From contig BTRK01000003.1 in NCBI GenBank assembly GCA_036245805.1, positions 28,034,685-28,098,684 on the forward strand: 64,000 nucleotides of DNA. Direction: 5' to 3'. How positions within the stretch are numbered: position 1 is the first letter of the stretch; the number at the start of each line of letters is the position of its first letter. The translations under genes and the position numbers were made by a program. Below the pieces are notes generated by a model, which was not told the DNA's origin, searched no databases, and was given only the letters and a program-made list of their open reading frames with translations. Positions 42,533-54,800 of the stretch are shown piece after piece. This DNA comes from Pristionchus mayeri (Eukaryota > Nematoda > Chromadorea > Rhabditida > Neodiplogasteridae).

Positions 42533-44975
42533 CTATTTAGTGGCGAGTGAGTCATAAGTGCCCGTTAGTTCGGTGGTGACACTCGATGGAACTCTCAATT
42601 TCTCTTCTCTTTCCATCGAAAGAATCGCTGCCTCTTCCGCTCGATTGTCACTCTGCAATATATAATAATTAAGATGAAAATGCGATATGAAGTAGATAAG
42701 TAGACAATTCTACTTATCGTTGAAATTTTACCTATGGTGGGATTACTAACCCGGAAAAAATAGACCGGGCTAGCCTCCCACTTTGCGAAAATCTCAATCA
42801 TATAGATCCCCGCCCAAAGTCAATAATGAAGAGAGAGAGGTGCAAAATGGTTCAGACAACTATTAAGTGTTTTGTTCAGTTCTTCTTCTATTCTCAGCTA
42901 TTGGAATAAATAGGGAAACAATCAAATGAAAATAACGCTGACGCAGAGCAGGGCCGACATCATTACGTAAACGAAGATGGTGAGTGACTGTAGAATTCCG
43001 AGCATCAAGGTATCCTCTCCATCGATTCGGTCGAAGAACCTTTCACCATAGATCCGCGTCCGGTAGCAGGGGTGGAATGGGAAACCACCCTCCCACTGAG
43101 ATCTCGCCAAAGAGTTCGAAATGGGAGCAAGGAAGAAACTCATGAGCAGGATGTAAATAAATAGCGGAATCTGATAAAGACGGAGTTCAGCGCAATAATG
43201 AACGGCTAACAAACCTTGCCTCGAACGGGACCATGTGCACACATGAGACCGAAATAGAGACAAATGAATAATGTTATGCAGAGAAGCATAGGCATCCCCT
43301 GCGATTGCACCATATACAGAAACACTGCACCCTGCGATTGTCGTATTATTGTATTTACTTTTAAACAATATTTTGCACCATCAGCAAAATGATAGAAATC
43401 GATGTGAAAATGGCAGTAGGTGTTTTCTTCATTCCTTGACAGATAGCCGGAATTTCGTTCTGAAAAGAAAAAAAATTACGTTATCGTACTCCACAGGAAT
43501 GCTATCCAACAAGAAGCAATTGGATGATAATAAATAAGAGGATAAAGGAACAATGAGAGGAAAAGCAGACGACTCACATTCCATCTCTGGATCACCAGAA
43601 GGGCGTTGAAGATGATTCCACTGAGAATGGCGAGGACGAATCCTGCCGTGAATGCCACTACTCCCCACTCCTTCAGATCGAAAGCCATGGGTGCAACAGA
43701 GAGACAAGCTCCCAAGAGGACCAGTGCTCCAGAGATGACGAGCAACGGAGGAAACAACTTCTCAAGATAAGGTTTGAATGTTTGATGAAGTTAACATTTA
43801 CCTTTGTCCAATGGGTTCTCCCGGCTTTGCAGCAGGCTGCTGCTGCAGCTTTGTATGCGAGGAGAGTAAGAGTGGGCAGGGCAAAAGCACTTCGACCGGC
43901 TATCAATATACTTGGGAGAAGAATGGCAACTGCGATGGTAGGAACGGCAACAAAGAACGTTAGAAGAATGTGCATCTGAATGGTTTTTAGTAACATTAGG
44001 AGAGTAAAGCAAGTCGAACCTTTCCATCATTCCTCATGCAGATTGCGAGATAGACCAGTACGAAGACGAGGGAAACTGCTTGAGCAGGAAGACGGAATTG
44101 GGGGAAGGTGGTGAGGAACAAGGACCAGGCTACGGCCATGAAGACGAGAACACCCGTTGCACCAATTATAAAGCAGATCTGAAACAGGAAAATGATGATT
44201 GCATGTATAAGGCTGGTGCAAAAGTCTTGTAGTTTTTTGTGTCCGTACTTTGAACAATCATAACTCGCGTGTCTCAAATCTTAATTACCAACAACCATAG
44301 CATTGTTTAGGGGTATGCTTGAACTTTGTTCACACATATTTCAATGATCTTGCACGTGATGTAATTTAATGTAGAAGGGAAGGATACAGTGGAATGAAAA
44401 CAAATTTTGTCAAACTAAGCCAAAGAGATCTTACCTCTGCTGCCCTACCACGACCGAAAAAGGTAAGAGTTGTAGCACAGCTCACAGGAAGAATGAGGGC
44501 CATGAACAAGGCAATTCTGACAGATTGACATTCCTGAAAACTGTTTTTTGATCCATATGATTTAGGGCAGATAAAAATATATTTGTAACGCGCAAGAACT
44601 GATAGGAATGGATAATTTAGTGTTTTTGTGGCCAGTGCAATGCATAATAGTTTGGAGTTATTCAAGCTCACTTCCAAACAAATTCCCGTGATTATCGCCA
44701 AAACAATCAATGTTGATAGCATCGTCGCCTGTCGAGATGCTGAATCCTCCTGAATTATTTCAATACTCGCTATTCATGAAAATATCCTAAGAAAACAATT
44801 ATCGATCTACCACATCAGGGAAGCATCCGTCGATGTTGCAGTCTGCATTAGATCGATGTCTTCTGTTTCCAGAATGGCCAGAGAATTGATTGGTGCATTG
44901 ATTGGCCGTTTCTCTTCTCTCTCTCATCTCCCTCATCCGATAGCCAGCCAGCATATGTGCCCCTGATCTCATCAT
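42533..44975 (-). CDS. Multi-pass membrane protein, family not recognised
   Basis: Ten exons: 44811-44975, 44672-44749, 44435-44533, 44020-44178, 43802-43975, 43578-43760, 43367-43459, 43215-43331, 42937-43170, 42533-42652. Every one is a multiple of three, and they give 473 residues. A short polar N-terminus with Cys residues (NQCTNQF, CNIDGCF) is followed by about nine hydrophobic helices, such as MLSTLIVLAIITGICLEV, CFIIGATGVLVFMAVAWSLF, LLTFFVAVPTIAVAILLPSI and LLVISGALVLLGACLSVAPM. A loop GGFPFHPCYRTRIYGERFF precedes the last helix, and a soluble tail ends YDSLATK. The donor before the last exon is GTTATT, which is weak. If it is not used, translation would stop at 42,922. I know no family for it. 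The gene start lies about 900 bp downstream of the RhoGAP gene's stop on the same strand. Confidence 0.75.
44209..44240 (+). repeat. Isolated mariner-type end
   Basis: TAAGGCTGGTGCAAAAGTCT after TA resembles the mariner terminus TTAGGTTGGTGCAAAAGT. No partner end is found nearby. Located in an intron of the membrane protein gene; a solo fragment. Confidence 0.4.
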
Positions 44976-45878
44976 CGCACCTCTACAATCAAATAATATA
45001 GAGAAAAAATACGGAAAAAGGAAAAGCAAGAGCGGGCTATAGAGAAATGCTGGAAAATGCGCGTGTGTTCCACTGTTTCTTTCCCTCTCCATCTCGCCTT
45101 CTCTCTTTTTTTTCTCTTCAGCAAAAGAGAAAGAGAGAGGGAATCGATTCCATTACGACGAAAGACTGCGAGAGAAAGAGAACGAGGAAGGTCCTGGCGT
45201 CAGCTGAGACCCGATGAGTCATTGAAGAGAAGGGAAATTAAAGGGAAAATTCTATGGCGTATTCATTGGATTGTTCTCTTGGTTCCATTGTTTAGTGAAT
45301 GATATCCCTAAAATTCGATACTTGTCATTATTGAAAGTATCTAAATAAGAGAAGAAGTATATCTTGATGGATTGCTTGTGAAATTTATATAGGTTCAACA
45401 GCGATGCTGAGCTGCCTCGCTTATGTAGTAGTTTCACATCTACTGTAAAAATAAAGTAAATGATCTTGTGTAAATTCCAAGAATAGCCAAACAACTATGT
45501 AGATTGAACTTTGTTTATCAGACAATAAACGATGGATTAGAACCGAGGAAGGCCTTTGTTATCCATAAACCAGTAGAGGCAAAACTACTTAGCCTACTCT
45601 GTGGGCGGTCTACTTTTGCGTAAAACTGAAGTCGAAAAGAAGTCGCTATGAGATTTGGTCTATTTTCGATATGAGTATAATAAGGAAACGTTCAAAGTCT
45701 CAAATCACAGAGCAAGAAAAATCTAGGAACTACTAGGCATACAAATTAGAAAATCTGATGAGATCAAAGCGTCGATATCGGGTAGAGGTGATCGAACCGT
45801 GAGGGACCGGGCTGGGACGATGAGATGAGGGATGAGGAGGGGAGTGGCACCGGGTCGGAACCAGGAACCAGAAAGGGC

Positions 45879-48800
45879 CTAAATCTTGGTTTCTGGTCCG
45901 GCGTCATCGTGGACAGAAGGTCGATGGAAGTCACGAAGACGGGCGAGAGAACGAGCCATCATCGACCCATACTGAGCAGTGTACCAATCCGCATGACGAC
46001 CTCTGAAGAGGGGAGAATGAATGAGATAGAGCTATAATATATAAAGAATGTGAAGATCAAACTTTACCTCAAGTCGACTCTGGATACGAGCGTAACGCGA
46101 CTGCGACCCTGCCCGTGTGGCTCAATAAGCCACCTGAAAATTTGATTCATTTATATGAGAAGTAAGCAGGAGGAAAGTAAATGGCTTAGTAGCAAATTCT
46201 GCCGTCCTCCCCCTTCCTCCACTCACTTCATCTCCAGCACTGCAGCAGGAATTCCTCCCATCAACTGCGTCTCGGAACAATAGACGGATCGTTCGACGAG
46301 GGAGCAACAGGCAGAGGTACGAGAGTCCAGAAGGAGATCGGAGATAGAGAGACTGAAAAGAGGAGATACCATTTGAGAAGGAATTGCAGACGTGTTCAAA
46401 AAGTCTGCTGGAGGCAACGAAATGATATTTATGTACTCAAAAGATGATAATGGTAGGATAGGTAAAATAGAATGGAAACGTACCGAACGACACATGCGTC
46501 CCTCGTTGGATGTCCCGGACTGTCGTTCCAGACGTACTGCAATCCATAGTATCACTGTCTGATTCATATTTTAATAATAGCATGCACTGTATATTTAGAT
46601 AACTCACTTGGAAGAGCTCTAGATCAGGTCCGAGGTTCTCCATGAGCCGCTGATTGAGATATGTAGGGTCCCAGAGCACGCTGAAATATTGGTTTCTCAA
46701 CGTGTTCAATACCAGCACTTGTCATATTCAACAAGTTCACGCTTTTGTTGTTACACAAAAAATATATCATCTGCACTGGTTCAAAATCATGCTGTAGGTA
46801 GCAGCACAAGCTCACCGTTTGTTCTTGATGAGATGGAGCAGATCTCGGGGCGGCGCTGCGATGTCAGTCCACACTCGATGGTGCTTCAGCTGATGACCAT
46901 CCACGCTCTTCAAAGAGATCGATATTTGAGGGATACGGTAGGAGCCTTGAGAATACGATAATCGTTACCTACCTTCTTGCTGGACATCTCGACGCCCTCG
47001 TGAGTTCCATCGACGATCCAATTCGGCCATCGCTCGTTTCGCTCCTGGAGGATTCATTGATTGTATGCTCCTTAGACCGATTTTTGCAATTTATTTAATA
47101 ATTTTATTTATGCAAAATAATACTCACAACAGTGATCTCCTGGATGCGATGCTGCAAGTACGACCGAGGCCCCTTCCCGTTGTTAAGGCTCTATAAACAT
47201 CAGGATTGAAGGAGAAAGAAATGGGTGGCGCCTAAATGGCGAAGATGAAAAGAGGCGGAGCCAACCTTCATGAGCGGGAAGTCATCCTCGTACTCTGAGT
47301 GCTTCTCTCCCGAGATGGTATCAACAACGACGAAGAGATCCATCACTCTCCTGCAAAATGCACGCGTTTATTTTTCGCAATCTAGCGCTAAAATTTATAG
47401 AGCCTTTAGATGAAAGTGCGTGGCGCTCTTTGCCGCGCACATTTCATTTATTTCCCCCATCCAAGATTCGATGGAATTCGTAAACGCGATCGGTGCGCGA
47501 TACTCACGTGATCATCGTCGACAGGCACTTCTGGGCTGCGCGCGTCTCGGCCATCTCTGCTGCTGTGGGCATGCCCGTGCCACCGATCGTCTTGCTGCGG
47601 CTGCAAAAGGGGCGGGGTTTAATGGGGAAAGGGATAAGAGGGGTGGAGTTTAACCGGTTTTGTGTGCCGACGCTGTTGATGCGAGAGGCGGAGAGGGCGA
47701 AGAGAGATGGAGTCAAACAGACGGAGATGTTGTCCGCGGACATCTGTAAATGATCAACATCAGATTACAGACTTTAAGTCATCGATACCGTAGAACTAGT
47801 AATGAGTATGATCGTGTAACTCGGTAGATCACACTCACGCTGTTGGTCGATGCATGTCCAGCTACTTCATTGAAGAACAGCAGGAGTGTCTGGAGCGCCT
47901 CTCGATTCTCTTCCGGCAGAAGGACGATCGCGTAGCGGAGAGCAGCGATCCTGCAGGTAGTACTGTAGCATTAATCGATTGCAAAACGACTGCGAATTTG
48001 GCTTGGACACTCAACCTAGCCTGCCGATCGTTATCCCTAGTAAGTTTGAAGACACGGTTGATGATTGAACATATTTGTGCATTCTGTACGTCATAGGACA
48101 TCGCATTAAATCACTAATTCCAAAGCAAAATCTTGCAGTACCTTTCCTCCTCGGGGACGTGCTCGAAGATGGCGGCGAACGTCTTCGAGAGACGTGACGT
48201 CATCAACGGCTCCGGAAGCTCACGAAGATACTGCTTCAGAAGATCCGCCACATCGTGCACCTACGAGAATGAGATGATAAGGGTAATGAATTGATTGACT
48301 ATAAGTCTATTCATTAATCGCAGTTTCCGATACCTGGCTGGCGTTGAGCGAATTCTCATCGTGGAAGACATCTCCCTCCCTTTCAACATTCGCGATCTCA
48401 CGGAGTTCAGCTGCAAAGGTCAGAGATCAAACTATGCAGTAGATATCTATGACACTACACGTAGCATAGCTTCGTGGTAGTAGATTGTAACGCCCGTATG
48501 TGGGGCAAGCCTTTTTTTGTTACTGGACCAGGAAAATTAATCGAATCCGATATCAAATCGGCAAAAACTTTTGCACCAACCTAATATCAAATTCTAGCAA
48601 ATTATCAAATTCAGTCATGTACAATTTTTCTATGAACTGTAAAATCTTAAGTGCTGTTTTGTAACTGAAGAAATAAGAATGCATATTCGTCATAGAGATT
48701 AATGATTGAACACTGACTTATTCTCGATTTCACTCCGTTCTTTCTGAAGATGCCGACCGCTTCGGGCGCATGAACGCGCAGGAAGCGGAGAATCTCGAAG

Positions 48801-51800
48801 AGCGCGTGCGGCAGGCAGGCGCCGCTCCGCCTGCGGACGTCCGCCAGTGACGCGCCAAACACCGCAGAGCGCTCCTCTGCAGAATAAATTCGTGTTTATA
48901 ATTTCAACTATGTGACAGTATTTCCTCCTACAAATGGACCGATAAAGCGCACCTTTGCTCTTCGAGTCGCCTGTCTTGAATCTCTTGATCAGCTTATGGA
49001 ATCGAGAAGCTGGACTGCCCGGGACTTCCTCTGCAACCAGTCATCTTTCGCATTTGTTCAACATAAGAAATCGAGGGTACGGCTGCTAGCTTTACTCACA
49101 AAGGGGTTGTTGTCAAAAGTAAGTTCCTGATAGTCAATAGACTCAAAGAAATACGGTACTCACCCTCAATGTTGATCATTCCGCCTCGTCCTCCGAACAT
49201 GTGCTTCTCCAGTATCGACGTCACACGGAGGTGCGAGATCTTACGGTAGAGCGCCTGAAAGAAAATCAGTCAGTTGTCGATCTCCCACGATTACGGTACT
49301 CACCATATCCTTAGCAGAGAGGGCGTCTATGCAGGAGAGCAATTGAGCGTCAGTGAAGAAGCACTCGAGGGACTGATTGGGAATGACGCTGTGCATCACC
49401 TGAAGGGGGGAGGAATAACTCGTCATCTCTTTGCGTTTCCTAAGCATTAATTGATTTAAATCCGTTCTGACATAAACGTCATCTAATCGTCGTCATAGCA
49501 ATTCCAATCTGCTGTCCCTTAGCAGAAGGTTCTTCCAGACTCTCATGCTCTGGCTTTTGAGATTTGACACCTTTCGCATATAATTCGTATGCATAGTGCA
49601 CCAGATGTTTGCAATGCGTGAAGAACCTTCTCCAAAGGTACAGTATGGCTACTATTGGTCATTTGAGGGACTACTAGAGTAAGTGATGAAGGAAAATAGT
49701 GGTAGCATGACACAAATCGTTCATCCATCCCGTCTATCTTGTATTGATAAAGACGATAGCTGACCTCTCCCTTCGGATGGCTTCGTCCGCAGCTGCCAGT
49801 GCTGCTGCAGCTGGAGGCAGTCGTCGACGAGGTGAAGCTGCAGGATAGCGGGACGGCAGCTGCAGCTGCCGATGCGGGCTGCATCTGTGACTGCCTCAGT
49901 CGGAGAGTGCAGGGGGCGGAGGAGGGACTGCGGGAGAGGCTGCTGCCTGCTCCCGAGTCCCTTCTCTCCTCCTCGTCGACATCGCTGTCTGGAGGGACGC
50001 CGCCCCTCAACGAAGACGTCGTCTCCACTGCCAGTCGCGTGTCGAGAAGACGTGGCGACGACGCCGGAGCGAGACGACGCACGTCCAGGTCAGGTGAGGC
50101 GCCTGGAATTCTCTTGTCTATTGATTCTTTTTTTATCTACTCGTTTTTCATCGTTTTAGTGACATATTAGCCAGTTTAGAAGGGGTTCTCTCTCTCTCTT
50201 TACACACCATGCATCGCAGCGTGCATCATGGCGGCTGATCGTGGAGGTCCACTCGGTAGTCGTCGTGCCATCTGGGGAGTCCCGAAGGGCGAGGACGTCG
50301 TCATAGACGAGGTCGTTGATGCTGTCATCGACGACGTCTCCCCTCCTCCTCTTCGTGCAATCGAAGATTGGGCCAGAACGGGTGACATCACTCGGTTACT
50401 GAATCAGAGACGAGTAAGGAGGGGCTAGTAGGGGGGATCAGTAGGGGGCGGGGCTTACCGAGCAGTCGTCGAGTGCGGATACAAGTACTCCGCTGCGGTG
50501 GGCAGTCGCTCGCGCTGTCGTTCCGTCTCTCCGCGACTGAAGCGGTTGACCGCGTAATCGCGTGAGAAACGCGTGGGAACGGATCGGTCACGCGTCGTCA
50601 GAGGTGCTGGCGCTAGCGTCCGGACGGGCGCGCCCTCGCCGTAGCGAGAGAGGCGGATGTGCGTGGACTCATCGGAGGAGTCGGGAGATGAGAGCGGAGT
50701 GGTGAAGACGATGCCTTGTCGTCGCGCGTGCGTTGACTTCGACCGCGACTGAGGCGGATGCGGACCTGCGGATTAGTCGATGGGTTAAGAGGTTACTCAG
50801 GGTCTAGACAACTCACAGTAGGTTACGAATTCAACAAAAAGTGTTTTTTGGAGGTAAAGTCATTCCAGAGGGAGAGTTAATGTCGAGCGGGGATACGGGT
50901 GTAAAACTTACTCATGAATCCCTGGGCACGCTGACCATTGACTGGGAGACGAGGGGGCCCGGAAGTGGGCACAGACCCAGCTGGAAGCATGCGCATCGAG
51001 GGAGGAGAGGCAGAGTCATAGGAGAGAAGGACGGGGTCGGAGATGACCATCGGAGGAGCTGCGTCCTTCCTGCGATTTAGGACTCATTTGCGGCGGACTG
51101 AGGCAGTGAAATGTCCTATTCTAGGGAAACTAATAAACACAATTTTTGGACCAAACGCATTACTTTTGTACACTCTAAACGATAAATTAAATTTCTTCAT
51201 CCCGATACCCCTAGTGACTAAACATGGCGAGCTTAGTCAGCTCCCTAACGAAGTTCTACCAGGGAAACAAACAAGCGGGCGGATGCGTGAGGCCGCCTCG
51301 CGAGCGTGAGATGGGAGATGAGGCGCGGATGGAGATCAACAAGGGGCGCGGAGCGCGTCACACAGCACTTCCTCCGCATGGTTGGCAAAGGGGAGGAAGG
51401 GGAACCCTCTCTCTCCCCCCCCCCCTCTTCCACTTCTCGAAGGGGGAACGATGTGATTGTTCCAACAGAGATGACTAAGGAGAGGGCGCTAATGCCAATG
51501 GGGATTCGATCGATTTCACTTTCGGTGAAGGGGATCCATAAGATCAGACGATGAATGTTCCATTTCACAATTTTTTAGGGTTTCAATTTGTTTTGTCAAC
51601 TCACTTTTTGTTTCCTGACCGTACGTCGATCTTCTTCATGATTGCCTTCGCTCGTTCCTGCAAGAATCCCCATCACTTATTCCATGTTCTGCTTATTCTC
51701 ATGTTCTTGTTTGCGCTCTTTGACCTTTGATATTTCGATTATTAGCAACGAGAAAATGCCATTTCCGGGATTCCTGGTGAGCAACAGAACATCGGAGGAC

Positions 51801-54800
51801 AGAAGAAGGGATGAGAAAATCGAAATTGCCGAGGAACGCGAATAGCACACTTGGTTGCATGCGCAAATATCTATTCGAACGCCAGGAGAGTCGATGCGTT
51901 TTGCGCATTGCCTTAGTTGCATTTCGCTTACTCCTGTAGGTCAAAGCAACGAGAGAGCTTTCATAATGAGAGTGCTCACCTTGATGCGTTCACTATGGCT
52001 CCTCTGCAGCAGTGAGTGGCGGTTCTCTCGCTGCTCCTGCTGCATTGGCTGCAGCAGCTGTTGCTGTTGCTCTACAGCAGGTCTCTGCGTCTGCAGCGAT
52101 CGATAAGGCGGCTGCTGCAGCTGCGGCTGCAGATGCCGCGAGGTCGGTCGAACGTCTGCCATGCGAGACCAGGTCTGCGAGTGTCGCTGATATCGCCAGT
52201 TGCCAGAGAGAGCGACGCCGTCTTCGTCGGAATGGTGTAGGGGATCGCCGATGAGCGTCGAATTCTGGAATTTGATTCGTTGATGCCTCAGGCTATGTCT
52301 TTTTTATACCCCACATCTTGTGATGGGAGACCACGGGATGTCGTATCTTTTCGTGTTTTCGAGCCAAAGATCAAGCTAGGATTAGAAAGACCTGGACAAG
52401 ATAGGACGGGAAGAAAATGCTCAAAGTAAACTTTCGCTATTTGAATCCAGAAAGGCATTCGATTTTGAAAAAAAACGTAAGCACACTAGCTTTACGAATT
52501 TTGACAGTTAAACCAAATGAAACATTGGAATGAAGAGTCGATTGGCCGATCGTCAATCGTGGAACGTACCCTATCTCTGAGCACGACTCCGTCCATTCGC
52601 ATGATCGCGCATCGATTCAGAGTCCCGATTCGCTGCAAAGCCGTCATTGATAACCAGATCATTCAGATGAGGAGACCGGAAAATAGTAACTCACTCTGCC
52701 GAGTGTCTGGAGCGAGTCTTTGTCCAAGATTCCCGCGTGATCGGCGATCACTGCGTCCAGCTGCAGTGGAAAAGTGCCCTCTGCAATGGGACCGCGTTTT
52801 GTAGAGACAGGACCGGGTTTTAGATTTCGATTCGAAGCCTTGAGATGCTCACCGTAGGATTCTTTCCAGCGCACCTCTCTATAAGAACGCATGGGGGGAA
52901 GACGCCGTACTATCAATACTATGCGAGATGAGGGAAGAGAAGGAATTCCCGCAGGTGTTAGTCATGCAAGAGCGCAAGGAGGGTAAAGCGAGACGCCTGC
53001 CTCACTGATTCGGCTCATTTGTGGTGATGGGGTAGAGGGAGGAGGGAGGAGGGGGGGGGGGAGCGGGGAGAGCGGGCGCAAAAACGCTGCGCAAACACGG
53101 TGGAACTGCGATAACGCGGGGAGCGAACCTGAGCCCTTTCCGGGGGCGCTCTTAACTCCCCTCCTTCTAGCATGCTCAGTGATCGAAAAGCTGCCAGAGT
53201 CTCGTTAGGAACACACGGGAGAAAAATGGAAGAAGGTGGTAGTGATACACCGCAGTGAGAAGAAGAACATAAAAAGAGAGAGGAGAGTGAAGGGAGTTTT
53301 GGCATCTGGATTGATCCCCCCTCTCCTCTCACTGAAGCATCTGGAGGAGTGTGTGAGTGGGTTGAGATCGAACGAAGGAACGATAAATCGGAAGTGAGAG
53401 AGTGTGGAGATTGAAGAGACGCGAATTGGATCATTTCTCACTCCCCATCATCTGCTCGTTAGCTTTCTAGGCGCTTTCCATCCAGAGGTCATCCTTGAAA
53501 AAGCGTAGATAACGCGATTTGAGATGTAATCACAGGGCGAAGATTTATCGGTGATTAGACCGCGCCCTCCCTTAGCATGCACTCACTAGGTGGTCAGAGA
53601 GGGTGAGGGAACAGGCTGATTGGAGAGAGAGCAGAGAGAGAGAGAGCGGGGCCTAATTCAATTATGGCTGTGGGAACATTGCGCAGAACAAGGAAAGACG
53701 ACGGAAAGAAAACATTTGATTGAAAACGGATGAGGTCCCGGTGAGCATTATCTTTTTATCAGAAATTGGAGGAATGTTCTTTTGGATCAATAAATTGATA
53801 ATTTCAAATTGTTAAAATACCTTCGTAAGCGTGGGCGTATTGCGGGAATCCAGCAGAACGAAGCCAACGGCAGGTCTCCACGGCTTTAGCCTCTGCAATC
53901 ACTCTATTAACAATAAATGTTTTGCATAATAATATTCATATAGTGTCCTAGATTGTCTAAGCAACTATAACGCAACAAACAATCACAAACCACTTAGTCG
54001 TTCTCGAAACATTGCGCAAATGAGGTCGTATTAGAGCAGACGAGAGAGCAAAGTACTGTGATCAGCAATGAATCGATAATCTATTCGCACTTGATTCGCA
54101 GCCACAATTACTACTACTGTGGATATGGGAAGTAATCGTATATCAACTGGTTTGTCGCCTCCCTTGAGGAGTGATAGGGACAGCCTCTGTTAGGCAAAGT
54201 GAAATGAAAGAGAGAGGGAAAGTTATTGCGATGAGATCAGCTAAGAGGGCTGTTCAAATCAGTTACAGTTCAGAGACTATGCAAACGACCGAGATTGTGT
54301 GGATTACTGATGATCAGGAAAATGTCGCTGACAACAAACCCCCGTATTCAGGCAAGTGATGAAGGATACAAAGGGTGTGCAACTTCGGTTTCGAAAAGCG
54401 TTCAAGAAGGTCGAGAGGACAACGAATATCGCGGTGCTCAATGCCTAACCCTTCCGCTGTCATTCATTCCCTAATGTGACCCCATCCCACGACAACAAGT
54501 TCGAGTAGTGCAGTGATAGGGGGGAGAAGAATGGCAATCTCTCAAGGTGATTATCGATCCCTGCCCATTGTACACGGGTTGAACAGGTGATCGTCGAGAG
54601 TGAGAGGGGGGAAGTGAGCACGGAAGGTGTAGCAGGGGGAAGGACGTTACCACGACCTCTTAAGGGGCGATGATAAATCAGAGCCACTCATTATTCGTAG
54701 GCAGCACAACAAAAAAGGGACTGCGCTCGTCTCGATAAATGTGAGAAGCTGAAGGCCCCGGGGGCGCGTCTCTCCTCGCTTCCCATACTCTCTCGCCACA

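Noticed and set aside
45540..45620. tRNA-like stretch on minus (GGTTCTAATCC with an upstream CTACTGGTTTATGG)
   Set aside because: Only a weak box-B resemblance. No acceptor stem or anticodon arm could be drawn.
49799..50170. Ala/Arg-rich plus-strand frame of 123 codons
   Set aside because: Antisense to a GC-rich Ser/Gln/Ala coding exon of the RhoGAP gene (49,765-50,102) that joins in phase on the minus strand.
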